NCBI GenBank assembly: GCA_039000515.1
Contig: JBCFYV010000001.1
Span: 65,477,729-65,541,728, forward strand
Direction: 5' to 3'
Length of the DNA: 64,000 bases
DNA from: Timema cristinae
Taxonomy: Eukaryota > Arthropoda > Insecta > Phasmatodea > Timematidae
The position numbers and the translations under genes are program-made. Of this stretch, positions 14,221-26,391 are shown piece by piece; position 1 is the stretch's first letter, and every line of letters starts with the position of its first letter. The notes below the pieces were generated by a model. That model saw nothing but the letters and a program-made list of their open reading frames with translations. It did not search any database and was not told the origin of the DNA.

Positions 14221-14287
14221 CTACACTGACTACATATTTGAGTAAACAACTTTTACAGAGTGTAAGACTCACCTTTCAATGAAACTA

Positions 14288-14379
14288 TCAGGTGAGTTCA
14301 CTGTATTCTGTCCAACCATGATTGGGAGGTCCCAAACGTAGAACACCCACTGAACGGTCCTTTGACGCTGTGATGATGT
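14288..14379 (-). CDS. WD40 gene, coding exon 7 (C-terminus)
   Basis: 92 nt after acceptor GCCAAAG, entering in phase 1. It reads IITASKDRSVGVLRLGPP, the closing strands of blade 7, followed by a short polar tail ending WTEYSELT and TGA. ASKDRSVGVL fits the SxDxTV[KR]LW strand. It lies 18 kb from exon 6. An ATTAAA-type poly(A) signal may sit about 70 bases downstream (minus strand, 14215-14220). Confidence 0.88.
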
Positions 14380-14676
14380 CTTTGGCAAAGTTAAGGATAT
14401 TTCATGTGACTATATATCAAAGAAGATACAGGAAATGGGTATGAGAACAAACAAAAGACAGACACAATGATAATAAAAACAGTTCACACTTTACATTGCT
14501 GCCAATGAACAGCTTTCGTTTGAAGAATTGTTAATGTGAAAAGATACTTATGAAATAAAGTGCATTGAGCAAAAACAATTTGTAATAAATAAAATGATAG
14601 AATATTAGGAAAATGGTCGAGCACAAATAAAAGTAAAATCACTAACACATATTTACACACATTTGGATATTTCAAT

Positions 14677-14766
14677 GCTATTATAGCATCTTCCTCGGGA
14701 ATTAGTAGTAGTTAGACTAAATAGTTTAGTCTAATTACTACTACTTCCTGAGGAACATGCTATAAT
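14677..14766. other. Compact 43-bp-arm hairpin in the last WD40 intron
   Basis: The left arm (ATTATAGCATCTTCCTCGGG, then AATTAGTAGTAGTTAGACTA) pairs with the right arm almost throughout, with only a few mismatches and a loop of a few bases. Size and shape resemble a microRNA precursor, but a tiny MITE would look the same. Confidence 0.7.
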
Positions 14767-15825
14767 GTGGAAAGCAAAATATTCTTTCTGCAGGTCGAGC
14801 ACAAATCTTTTCATTTTGCGCATCATACACCATGACGGCCATCTTCTGACATGACGTCATAGCTATGCGAATGAAACTCTATGTTATAATCGCTATGGCG
14901 TGCATGATGACGTGTAAACTTTGATGGATGCTAGTGTGTGAATAGAGTGAGTTGGCAACCATGATAGCTGGTTTAGCTATGTATAGTATAGGGTTGGTAG
15001 CACCATCAAGTAGTTGAACACCAATCAAAATATGTATTGTCTTGCCGCGAGTTTCAAAACATCGCCATGTGAGTTGCAATGAGCTTGAAGAACGCAAATA
15101 ATCTTTATTCTTAATATTTTATTTTAAATCATAAATGTACATAGTTAAATAAGGTTTTATTAACGCTAAAATGTATTTATATTGGTTAAGGTAATGACAC
15201 TAAATTATAAAAAAGAATTTAATGAATTTGATAAATTTTATGAGGTGTAATTATAAAATATTTTACTTGTATAGTTATGAAAACTATACACATTATATAT
15301 ACAGTATCATAAAAAAGGTCGTAGCTAATGATTTAACAATAGGCCTGTATCAAATTCAGTTTTTTATTAAAAGAATGGTTACATAGTGTATTCAGTTTGC
15401 TTCACATCCTCTGAGCATGGGCTAAGATAAATATTAGTAGACCTAATAATCACGTTCTTAATGCACTCACAATAGTTTATATCCATTCATGTTGCCTATC
15501 AATTATAAGTGTGAGAGTGAATGGAAGTAGCTTGTGAACTAGGCCTACATGTTTTCCCTTTCATCACTGGTAAGGTAACAGGTCCACAAGAATCTGTCAT
15601 TGGCTCGGACAGAACTGTCATCAGTGAGGGAAGATAACATAATTCATGTGTTATTGTAAATAACTAAAGTTTCTTAACGAATGTGGATTTTATCCACAAC
15701 TTATGGGAAGGGACACAATCCAGTAGAAAAGACTTTATCGTTCTTGCCCAAGTTATTTTTTCAATTCTACTTCTAGGTAAGTTTTGATTTTTTCTTTGAA
15801 TATCCACTATGTAAATTCACAAGCA

Positions 15826-16054
15826 AACTACAGTAGCCCCATGGCTTCTTTGATGCTGACTTGCAGCTCACAGCTGACTTCTGATAGTCAACATTTAGGT
15901 ATGTACCTAAATTTTGACTGTCAGAAGTGACAGCTGCTAGACATGTTTTTGCAGATCATATAGTTCGGCGTAGGGATACATAATTTGGTCTGGTAGCTTT
16001 TCAAAGCCGTCAGCCGTCAGTCAGCACCAAAGAAGTCATGGGGCTACTGTAGTT
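15826..16054. mobile_element. Short MITE with long terminal inverted repeats
   Basis: The left end AACTACAGTAGCCCCATGGC and the right end (reverse complement AACTACAGTAGCCCCATGAC) match for about 35 bases with a few differences. Inside is a second, near-perfect hairpin centred on TTTAGGTATGTACCTAAA at about 15895-15912. Non-coding. I saw no clear target duplication. Confidence 0.7.
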
Positions 16055-17370
16055 GTAGGTTGTGCAGTTGAAAATCAATCATAAATCAGGCTTAGGCCCT
16101 GAAATGGCCGTTTTGTGTTTGGATCACAGCTTCAGAATAGTGGAAAATAGTTTTTAACAATACAAAAGGTGTTCATTCTCTTCAATTCAACTAAAACTAG
16201 TGAAACTACCCTCAACTATATAACAGTGTTCGTTGGTATTTTGTCTAAATATTCCTGATTTGCTAAAGTGGTTGTGACCAATTTTTTATGATATCACTCG
16301 CTTTGCATGTTAGTTTGGATACATAAAACAAGACCTATGCTGATAATGCCAATTTTATTAATGTTCAATATAATTTTTTCTAGTGTTATTTTCTATTTTT
16401 ATCGTTATTGGAGATAAAAATACATATAGTTCAAGACAATATCATATGAAATAGCACATAATGCATTGTAACATCAACATCAACATCAAAATCACAATTT
16501 TTTTTAATAATGAATAATAAAAATACAAGTGTTACAAGAATTTACATTGTTTTTTTTACAGTTTGTCAAATTTTATTTCAGCCCTGCTTAACATTAACTA
16601 ATTATGACAATGAATATAGAAAGTAGAATTTTATTTTTTAATTTCAAATTATTTATGTGACCTCACCTACACATTTAAACTAATTTTTCTTTTAATAATA
16701 ACAGTAGTTTTAAGTAAAAGTAGGACTGTTTTATAAATGCACACTGTGACTTTTATATCATAGACAAGATGTGAAAATACCTTACTTACACCCTAAATCA
16801 GGGATAACCAAACTTGTCCAACCAGTAAGTACGCCACTAAAGGGCTAGTTGAATTTTGAATTAGTCTAATGTGCCACCTATTATTTACATTTTTAATGGT
16901 ATTTAAAAATTAAACTTGATGAATAGTAGGTATTGTAATGAATAACTCAAATCAAATTGTAAATATTTTAATAATGCCAAGATTTAAAATAAGGACAATT
17001 TAGCGTATTAAATTTTCAAATGAGTGTTTTAGACTAAATTAATTCCAATAACTTATAGGGAAAACATTTAAAGTAGCACCTTTAGTGAAAAAGAATAAAA
17101 ATATATGTATCATATACTAAAACCAGAAACTTAGATAATCCATCCCACATTAGTTTGAAACATGTTACATTTTGCTAGCTAAGGTATTTATGTTTGGTTC
17201 ATAACTTGTCTCCAACCGCACACAACCTATGCACTTCAGTAAGGGCCAAAATGATTTCTAACCATTAACTTCATAAGGTCATTGTGACATGTCTGTTAAG
17301 ATATTATTAACATTAAGAAATTACACAATGTTGGGATAAGTTTTATTTAATTAACATATTTTATTCTAAG

Positions 17371-18920
17371 TAGAGATGGGCCACTTGAATCTTCGAATCA
17401 ACCGAATCCTGACAAGTATTCGAGATTCGAGGATTTGAGGTTTTACTGGATTCGATAGTCAAATCTTTCACCTTATAAACAAAGAATAATATGTTGAGTT
17501 CAAAAATTACTTAGGACTACTCAAAAATCACAACTTAATCTGTAATCTTTATTTTGTCAGACAAAAGAGATTAGCATGAATAAAAACATTATTTAAAAAA
17601 AGTTAATGTTGAAAATCTAAGGTGCCTAATACCCTACCCTCCAACCTCTATGGGAAGCTTGGAGTTAACCGTTTCAGCACATGCTCACTTCTGAAACTTT
17701 AACCTCACAGACAATCTTGTAAATATTTTAATGAACACATTAAAACTCTTCAAAAACTGAAAATCAAAACTAGAATTACAAATAATCTCGAAATAAATAA
17801 AACAAAGTATGGATTTTTTTAAACAGAAATAAGAACACACAATACACGATACAAAGTCGGCCGCCATGACGCATATTATGTTTACTTGCCCGAGTGATGA
17901 TTTAAATAAAGATACTGTTAATTCTTACTACCCAACTGGTTTTAATTATCTACAACTTTGCAAAGAACCCCAATTTATTTCATATGATTCTCGAGCTAAA
18001 TATTTTGTTGGGTTTCATGAAAAATAAATACTGTCAACAGTCAGTCATCGATAAAACTGTTTATTTTTGCCTACCGGCCTACGTATTTTATATCGATTGT
18101 TTGTTTGGAATCAATTCAGGTAACCTGATCACTTAGTAAGTGCTATCGAGTTTTAAGAATCAAATAACAACTTGCTGATTGATAAATTTTTTTAATTGAT
18201 TTTAACCAAGAGTATTTTTTTTTTTAATATGTTATTGAAGTGATTGTAAAAATATTCAAACATAGACCTGCCTAATAAAATGGGAATGAACATATTGGAG
18301 TCAAAAATATGTTCATGTTTTAAATAGAATGTGTTCTCAGAAATCGATACATCGCAAGAATCGAATATATTTCTTGTTTTCTACACGAAGATAGATAATG
18401 GATATATAAGAAAATAATAATAAAACATAATTTGGCATTATTGAGTTCTCTATTTCCAATGTATGTTTAATAATTGTTAAGCATGTTGTTTTAGATTAAA
18501 AATATGTTTGTATTTTTATTTTTGCTTTTTTATTAAAATAAATTATAATCCTTCAATGATGATTAAAGTTAATCAAAGTATAACTAGGCCTAATATGGTT
18601 ATTTCAAATGTTTTTTTAGAAACTTAACTCATTCTAACAACACTTTTAAAAATAACTAAAAGACACTCAAATTTTGATTGATTTGATTTTCAAACAATAA
18701 TATGAGTCTTAAGATTGTTTAATTTTGCTGGATTTTATCCTGTATTTTGCGAGGGGTGGTTGGAGTTGATTAAAATTGAAAGCATGATTGAAATAAATCT
18801 TAATTTACAGTTTATGCCTATATTGTGTAATGTAGTTCTATTTGTAAATGATTAAAATTTCTAACAATTTGCTAGGATTCAGATTCAAGAAATAGTGGAT
18901 TCGACCCATCTCAAATTCTA
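17371..18920 (+). mobile_element. Non-autonomous hAT-type transposon, copy 1
   Basis: The element is flanked by a perfect 8-bp direct repeat ATTCTAAG (17363-17370 and 18921-18928), the size hAT elements make. The left end TAGAGATGGGCCACTTGAAT matches the inverted right end, which has a small insertion (TAGA, then ATTT, then GAGATGGGTCG). The interior is AT-rich with no transposase. It is closely related to the inverted copy at 40409-41937. A 60-codon minus-strand frame at 17685-17867 is shared with that copy but has no recognisable domain. Confidence 0.85.
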
Positions 18921-19648
18921 ATTCTAAGGCCAGTACATGTTCAAACGCAGTGCCAATAGTCTATGAGTCTAACCTAACCAACATTGTTTCATACTTACAT
19001 CCAACTTAATTTGATCTGGGATATTATGTTTCCACAAAATTCTGCAATAAGTTTTGTTTAAAAGCTTGTTCACAGAATTGTTTCTCACTGCTGATTGGGG
19101 CTAACAACAACTTGCACTAATTGTCTTACAAAACATCTATTGAATGATATGACATATTAGATTAGAAACTGTACACAAATAAATAACAGGAAATTAACTT
19201 GTAAAACTTGTTGTACGTAAATGTGTAATACACTTTAATAAGAATATATTGGTAGGCCTATAATGAAAATTTACATAAATATCAAAACTTTATAGTTGTT
19301 GAAAATGAGTAATATTGTTACATTTGTTTTTACTTTAAATATATGAATTTTAAACTGTTTGGACTGTGAAAGAATGAGAATAAAATGCTGATTATTTTTA
19401 ATTTTTGTGATATTAAATGGTTTTGAATTAATTGGTTATCCATAATGTTGTTCAAAATCGCACAAACAGCTGTTGATAAGGGAGGTTGAGGATTTTTTTC
19501 AAATGAATACATCCATTCACTTTTCATGGCTCCAAGGACAATGATAAATTGTGTTCAAGTTGAGTATCGACCTTCAGCGTGTTTCCAGGAGCATTGAGGA
19601 TGGGTTTCATTAAGTTGTGCCTCGGTTCACTCACAGTTGCCCGAAAAA

Positions 19649-19953
19649 ATTAAATACACACAACTATAACATGGCAATAACCTATTCATCTAATAATACA
19701 CAAACTTAACATGGCATAACTATTCATCTTAATTAATACACACAACTATAACATGGCAATAACCTATTTCATCTTAATTAAATACACACAACTATAACAT
19801 GGCAATAACCTATTTCATCTTAATTAAATACACACAACTATAACATGGCAATAACCATATCTAATTAAAACACAACTATACATGCAAAACTATTTCATCT
19901 TAATTAAATACACACAACTATAACATGGCAACAACCTATTTCATCTTAATTAA
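19649..19953. repeat. 46-bp minisatellite, about 6-7 copies
   Basis: The unit contains AATACACACAACTATAACAT, GGCAATAACC and TATTTCATCTTAATT. The second and fifth units carry several deletions. Confidence 0.9.
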
Positions 19954-20060
19954 AGGCAAACAAAAATATAATGAACCATTTAAATTTTTAAAATAAAAAC
20001 AATGCTTTTAAAATCGCATCTTTTAATAAAATTTGCTATAAGATGAATATTTATTTTTAA

Positions 20061-22563
20061 CCCTTTTGCACTCAGCGTATTTTCACTAGACTAAGCCAAA
20101 ACACTCAGGCAAATTCTCACATATTTACCTTTAAACCTTTTAAATTTTCTCATAAAAAATGTTTTTAGTTTATACATATGAAAAAAATCACACTTATACT
20201 ATACACATTGTAGATTTATAAAAAAAATATTACATAAATTATTAGACTACCATTATTTTGTAAAAAAATTCAAAATTTTTAAAATCTTAAAATTTAAATT
20301 AAAATTTTTAATTCAGAGCAAAATATTAATATTTATTTCTTGTCTTCTTTATTTATCAGTCATCCTGCAAGAAAGAGAATTTATTTCTGTAAAATTTTAT
20401 ACTAGTTTGGTGATTGTAACTTATTCTGATTCTGAACTACATAACTTTTTGTAAAATCATGTATACTTACATTTGGAGTCAGCATCTGTGTTTGAGAAAA
20501 CACTCTCCATGAAGTCCCTTGCTACATTGGTACACACTGTCCTGGCTCTCCTTCGCTTTTCCTTGGTACTACATACCGTACATTGAGACTCCTTTTTGTC
20601 AGGGAGTTTTCTTATTCCTCTGGGTCCTCGGGTTTCACCCACCACCATGTTGTTCTTCACAGATAGCCACTCCTCCCCCAAACCCTCGATGATCGACACT
20701 GTATAATGATACCTCGTTTTCAGTTTGCCAGGTCCTTGGTAGTTTTCTTTATAGAGAATGTAGCTATTTAACACCATTCTAGCTATGATGTTGAAAGCTA
20801 ACTTCTTCCAGTACCTAACAGTTCGCCTTTCATCTAGGTAAGTGTAGAGCATCATGTCAGATGTGTCGATACCACCCATAAACTTGTTGTAGGTTGTTAT
20901 TAATTCGGGTTTGGTAATTCTATTGGCGTCAGGCCGCCTTGCTGGAACTTCTTGTTCTCGTGCTGTTGCAAAACTGGAGAGAAGAAGAACTGGATTTTTC
21001 TGAGATTTTTTCTCGCGGAAGGCACATGCGAGAACTGGACCGGATCTAAAATACATCTTCTGACCTACTAAAAATTTAGATTTGAATTGCTGTGGCAAAA
21101 GTTTTCTATTTCTACTCACTGTTCCAGTTAGGTAGGTGCAGAGTTGGTGAAGATGACGCATTAAAGGAACTGACATAAAAAAATTATCAACAAAAACATG
21201 GTAACCTTTGTTGAGGTACCCACCTATCTCCAAAAGTTTCATGACGACAGTATACCCCAGACCATTTTTTTGAATATCATTTTTATCTTCTTGGGATCTG
21301 GCACCTCTGTATGTAAAAAAACCTAGGCAATAATTAGATACAGAGTCACAAATTATCCAAAATTTGATCCCCCATCGGTGGTGGTGTTTGTTTGGCAGGT
21401 ATTGCATTAGGCTGGTTTTATTTTTTGTACCCACTAGACTTTCATCAACACTAAGCTGCTGATGAGGTGTATAGTGGTGCCTAAATACTCTATTGGCATG
21501 CTCTACAAGAGGTTTGTATCTTGCACACGGATCATACCCAGGTTCTTCGGGGCCCGGCAAAACTTCGTTGTTCACAAGATGGAAAAAGCGAAGCAAGTGA
21601 GAAAACCGGTGTTTAGTAAACATTTGTCCGAACCAAGGGGTGGCTTGTGAAGACAGAGTTGACCAGTAGGATGCAATTGTAGGCTTTCTTATAATTCCCA
21701 TATTGAGGATACATGCAAGAAAGCCTTTATTTCTTGCATTGTAATCCTGTTCCAGTTTTTTAGTGGAGTAGGAACATTGCCTTCTTTGCTTTTGATGAAC
21801 TGCTGGGCATACCTATTTGATTCTGTCACCATGAGGGAAAGAATAAAATCAGTGAAAGATAAAAAAAAATAGGCTATGGGAAGAGAATCAGGAGGTGGCA
21901 TGTGTTTAGGTCCAGAGAGCTCTTGAAAAGGGGAGAGGAGAGGAAGAGGTTGCTCAGGTGACAGAATCTCCCTGTAGTCTTCATCATCCATACATTCTCG
22001 TCACTGTCAGACATGTTATGAACAGCTGGATTCCTAAGATCTGGCACATTATCATTGTCACTAGTGATGTCAGAATCACTTTCATCCACAAAGTCACTGT
22101 CACTGTCAATAGTATCTAAATAGTCTAGAACTTGGACCAGCCATTGCCTAGCTAGAATATTTCAACTAAACAACACTTATAAATAATAAACTTTGAATAA
22201 AACAACGAAAATATAATAAATAATATATACAAAGAAAACAAGTAAGAAAAATAATAGAAGCAAATATATTTATATAAATAAGGAAAAAACCATGAACTAG
22301 AAACGTATTCACACCACGCTGTAAACAATGAGCATAACATATTTCAACTGTTCAAAATAAATAGTTTTTCTAAGACCAATGGTGCTATCTGTTGGAAAAA
22401 GTATGAAATAAACCTAAATATTTAGAATACTGCGTGTAATGCCACCTAGTTGTTAAAAATAAACTTACACGGCCAGATTTAGCTGGAGCCGATATATCGG
22501 CCGCGAGAGTGTTTTAGCAGTACCATGGCGCGCCGAAATATCGGCGCGCTGAGTGTTTAAGGG
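20061..22563 (-). mobile_element. piggyBac-family transposon with intact ends
   Basis: The element is 2503 bp and is flanked by TTAA at 20057-20060 and 22564-22567, the target duplication specific to piggyBac. The left end is CCCTTTTGCACTCAGCG. The right end, inverted, is CCCTTAAACACTCAGCGCGC. Subterminal palindromes lie at the right end: 22488-22501 (GCCGATATATCGGC) and 22528-22549 (arms GCGCGCCGA / TCGGCGCGC). Such subterminal repeats usually bind the transposase. The transposase gene inside is broken. It sits in intron 6 of the WD40 gene, in the same orientation as that gene. Confidence 0.93.
20479..22150 (-). pseudogene. piggyBac transposase (PGBD-like), frameshifted
   Basis: The main frame (20457-21701, 414 residues) carries the DDE_Tnp_1_7 transposase domain. 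All four acidic residues known from piggyBac are present: D86 (SVDESLVG), D172 (FVDNFF), D279 and D282 (GGIDTSD). In intact elements this enzyme cuts at TTAA in the nucleus. At least three reading-frame breaks are visible. Near 22000 the acidic N-terminal part shifts frame. Near 21710 AFL and CILNMGIIRKP are in different frames. Near 20531-20540 an extra GT dinucleotide throws the C-terminal cysteine domain (CTVC at 374-377) out of frame; the other frame supplies its second half (YQCSKGLHGECFLKH) and a stop at 20479. I find no in-frame ATG at the acidic N-terminus either. A defunct copy, though young enough to keep its catalytic core. Confidence 0.92.
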
Positions 22564-23254
22564 TTAATATTGTTTAAAAGTTTCAGTCAGGTTCTATTTT
22601 GACATCCATTACTGATAGCTGGGTCAGATTTTTATTCAAGCCATATATTTTACATTACCGACTTGATAGGTCTGTCGAATCTTCACATGTCTTATGATAT
22701 AACTTAATGTTGGGATCACGATCAACTTAACACTAACTCAAAGTTAACTTAACATAACTTAACGTAAAGGGTCTCCTCGTGGGTTTAAATGGAAGTGATC
22801 ATGATGCAGTTACTTAATGTTGACTTGCAGTTAACTTAACGTAAGAGATTACATGAAGGGTATCACGTGATCTAGCCAGCCAATCATTATGCGAATGATG
22901 TCAACAGGGCTTTTTAATAATTAATTTGTTGGTTTTAAGACCAAGGTCTACTTTTTAGCTTTAGTTCTAGTGATCAGACATTGAAACAAAATAATTAAAC
23001 TAAAATAAGAAAGCTCGATTTATCAAAAAAGTTTAGTAATAGATATAATTGATATGATTGAAAACTGTAAGCATTCACAGATTATCACTTTACAAATAGT
23101 ACAAATCACAGATCATACTTGAGAATGTAGATGTTTGGCTCGAGTTGTTACGTTAAGTTACCTGAATCGTGATAACACATGTTTTCTTAAGTTAAGTTAA
23201 CTTTAAGTGAACGTTATGTTAAGTTAAAGTTAAGTTGATCATGATCCCGCATAA

Positions 23255-23415
23255 GACTAGTGGACAAGCACAACATCCAGTCCCCTGCCGTTAATTCATC
23301 ACTGTGAAAGGGTAAACCCACATTTCATCAATGATAAGTTTTCCGACCATGCAAGGAATCGAAACCAGGACCCTTACCTTTGTATACACATTATTGACTG
23401 AGCTAAGGAGTCAGA
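23255..23415 (-). mobile_element. tRNA-derived SINE, family A, copy 2 (partial)
   Basis: The minus strand carries the family A head (TTAGCTCAGTC, mutated box B GGTTTCGATTCC) and the body through GGACTGGATGTTGTG. The 3' part after that is missing. Confidence 0.8.
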
Positions 23416-23714
23416 TCGGTCAACCAAGCTCTATAATATGTAATTTTACAAACTTCTCAACAATACTTGTTCCTGAGTTACTTCGGTAAGTTTGGGTTTT
23501 AATGGTTCACTGTAACATGGTTTTTTAATAATACTCATCAATTTATATCATTGGATTCATCGCATTTTTGTGAGTAGTAATATTTTACAATTGGTGATTT
23601 TCAGGTTTTTTAGAGAAATAAAATTCACCTAAAAGGTAGAGTTCTTAGGTTTTGTCCCCATCTAGGCTTGTATACGCTTAGAGAGACAGTATGTATGGGT
23701 CAGTTGAAAATTAC

Positions 23715-23935
23715 TGCAGTCATTCATTGTTAACTAATATTGTATAGGCCTAGTTAAACTCGCACATAATTAGCTAATATTGTATAGGCCTGGCCTAGTT
23801 AAACTCATATATAATTAACTAATATTGTTTAGGACTAGTTAAACTCGCACATAATTAGCTAATATTGTGTAGGACTAGTTAAACTCATATATAATTAACT
23901 AATATTGTTTAGGCCTAGTTAAATTCGAGATACAA
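23715..23935. repeat. About 45-50 bp degenerate tandem repeat, 5 copies
   Basis: Five copies of a unit containing AATATTGTATAGGCC, TAGTTAAACTCGCAC and ATAATTA. Copies alternate between two variants (CTCGCACATAATTAGC and CTCATATATAATTAAC). Confidence 0.8.
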
Positions 23936-23979
23936 ATTACAATGTTATCTAGGATTTTTTTAAATATAGTTCAACTTAC

Positions 23980-24026
23980 TGTTTTTTTCATGACTCCATT
24001 GTTTTGATCCACACTGCTGACAGCTG
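23980..24026 (-). other. Possible small minus-strand exon
   Basis: 47 bases between a CTACATAG acceptor and a strong donor, ACA|GTAAGT. One frame reads AVSSVDQNNGVMKKT without stops. No family is recognised and the phase does not join the candidate at 24628-24668. It could be a non-coding exon or chance. Confidence 0.2.
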
Positions 24027-24627
24027 CTATGTAGGCCTAAAAAGAGTTCTAACCCTTCTCGCACACTAATAGATGTTTTACAAACTGCCAAAGAGAAATC
24101 TTTCACAATTGCTCATAAATACCAGTAAACATAGAGATGTAAGAATCTGCAACATTATTACATTTATACAACGTTTGAGTTATATTTTACTGTCTTTCCT
24201 AACATTAAATATAAAAACCTGCAACATAATTAGGCCTAAAAATATTTAAGGTTTTTAAAACATGTCCCTAGCCAAATATTTTAAATTTAAATGGTCGGCA
24301 TAACCTTAAAAAGAAACTCCATTGTTTGTAGGTCTTGCCATAAGGTTATGATTACACTTCAAGTTAAATGGTAAATAAAAACAAATAATTTAAGTAATTA
24401 TTATAGTGGTACAACACCAATACTCTGACTTTTTATTTGCACAAATGTAAATCAAAATAATTAGGAGTGTAAGTAAATATAACACTCACTAGAACAAATT
24501 ATTTATAAAAGGATAAACTATTACACAGCTGAAACGGGCCAACATGTACAGCTCAGTTAGTTAGCTGATAAATAAATACAAATATGTTAGGTAATCATAT
24601 TGATAAAGCACTATTATCGTTACTTAC

Positions 24628-24668
24628 CAAATAAATGAATTCTTCAGTTTGGACAGCCACAGCACCCA
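24628..24668 (-). other. Possible small minus-strand exon
   Basis: 41 bases between ACATTTAG and TTG|GTAAGTAA. One frame reads GAVAVQTEEFIYL. It lies just below a CpG-richer patch at about 24720-24900 that could be a promoter on this strand. It may be an alternative exon inside the last WD40 intron, a separate gene, or chance. Confidence 0.22.
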
Positions 24669-25044
24669 CTAAATGTAATTATTTAATATTTATAAAATAT
24701 ATTCGCTATGGGGATGGTTAAGACGGCCTTCTGAGTGAGACTATGATATGACATGAATGACGGGAAAATGGCAGCGTAATCGATCGTATGACACCATTAA
24801 AGAGATCAATACTCGCATTTCAGCCATACGACGAGCTAGGGATGACATTTCATAGCGGTGACACGTCAGAGATCTGTGATCGCTGTGCTGGCAAATAACA
24901 AACTCGTGATAGCTTGTAAGTTAACAAATATAATTAAGTTTCAAAGAGGGATATTTTGTTTTTGAATCAATCTACATACTTAATTGGTCAAAATAAGCCT
25001 AGTGTTTTGGATAAATTATATTCAAGCTACATGTAAAGAACCTC

Positions 25045-25345
25045 AGTGGAGCGGTTCCCCAGTTGGGGTCCGTGAAGAGCCCTGTGGGGTTCTGCAAAAC
25101 AAATCTAGGGTTTTAAGTTATTTTTAATTTGTATTTTCACATCATATACAAATATTCACTTTTCCCAATTTTCTTAAACCTTTTTTTCACATCCATGCTT
25201 GACTGATTTTTTTTTATTTATTAATAATACATAGGTTATGTAGAGTAAGTTACTAGAATTGTGTTTGAAGTTTTTAATTTCGCCTCGTTTTGCGAGGGAG
25301 ATTAGGGGTTCCCCAATATGGAAAAGGTTGGGAACCAACAAAGTG
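25045..25345. mobile_element. hAT-like MITE
   Basis: The left side reads CAGTGGAGCGGTTCCCCAGT and GGGGTCCGTGAAG. The right side reads AAAAGGTTGGGAACCAAC. This follows the pattern of many hAT/MER-type elements, whose ends resemble CAGTGGTTCCCAA. Another end of this type (TTTGAGAACCACTG) lies at 25959-25972, so the element may extend or be nested. Confidence 0.5.
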
Positions 25346-26149
25346 GGGTACCGCGAGGTTCATCCAGGGAATCCGTAACATACCTTTATATGTATTTTTT
25401 TAGGTCCTATAAAATTTTACATTAAAGGGTATATCCCTGGTGTATACTAAACACAACGTGGAAACCTTACCAGATTAAACTCTAGCAAAAAGTGTGTGTG
25501 TGGGGGGGGGGGGGGGGGGGGAGCATTTGAAAATTCACTTTTATATCAGTTTTCTCGTCAGATAGCACAAAGAACTTTCATAAAAGCACTGAAACATGTG
25601 ATGCCTTTTCCAACAACTTATTGTGTAAGTAGGACTTTCTTTGAGGTAAACAAAATGTGAAACAAAATATTGTCTTAGTGTTGAATCAAACTTCATTTCT
25701 ATTCCTCACACAAATTTTCATTGATTATAAATGTATATATGTATGTATACATATATATATATATATTTATTGTAATTATTTTTAAAAGTGTACATGTATT
25801 TTGTTTTAATTTATGTTGTAATTATTTTAACATAAGAAATTGAATTATGACTAATTTCTCAATATAATATACCATACATTTTGTACTATATCGTGTATAG
25901 AAGGGACCGCGAATCAGCTGTTCCTTGGTTAGAGAGTCTGCTTAGCGTGACTTACTGGTTTGAGAACCACTGTTCTAGACAATTGAAAAACTCTGTGGTA
26001 AATTATGGTAGGTTAGAAACATATAAGACCTGTGCAGAAGTGACAGGTGTAAAATAATTTACTATAGGAACATGTCAGGAAATATTCACCTTTATATAAG
26101 ATTGACTAACCTATTTTGTCTTCATTATTTTCAATAGCATTGAAAGAAC

Positions 26150-26391
26150 CAGAAAATTAAATAATCACCAAAAACAATTTAATGAGAGAGTAAGGAAAAT
26201 GTAGAGAGAATGGATAATGGATAATGGAGTGCTGCCTACAAAAGTGGATGGAAGCAAGAAAAAAGTGTCATGTGAGGCAAAGGAAAAAAAGGTGCAAGAG
26301 GATAAATTTGCGGACATAGCTTAGAAGAGGGTAGAAGATGCTTTCAAAGAAATTATAAAGGCCAAGGCACATGGAGTGGATGAACTTAAAG
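26150..26391 (+). pseudogene. LINE reverse transcriptase fragment, 5' half of a split copy
   Basis: One frame reads RRVEDAFKEIIKAKAHGVDE, matching the RT finger region of the LINE at 28.9 kb (VEDALKRMKLVKAQGVDE). Stops occur in all frames. The LINE is interrupted at 26391 by a 776-bp inverted-repeat element and resumes at 27168. Confidence 0.7.
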
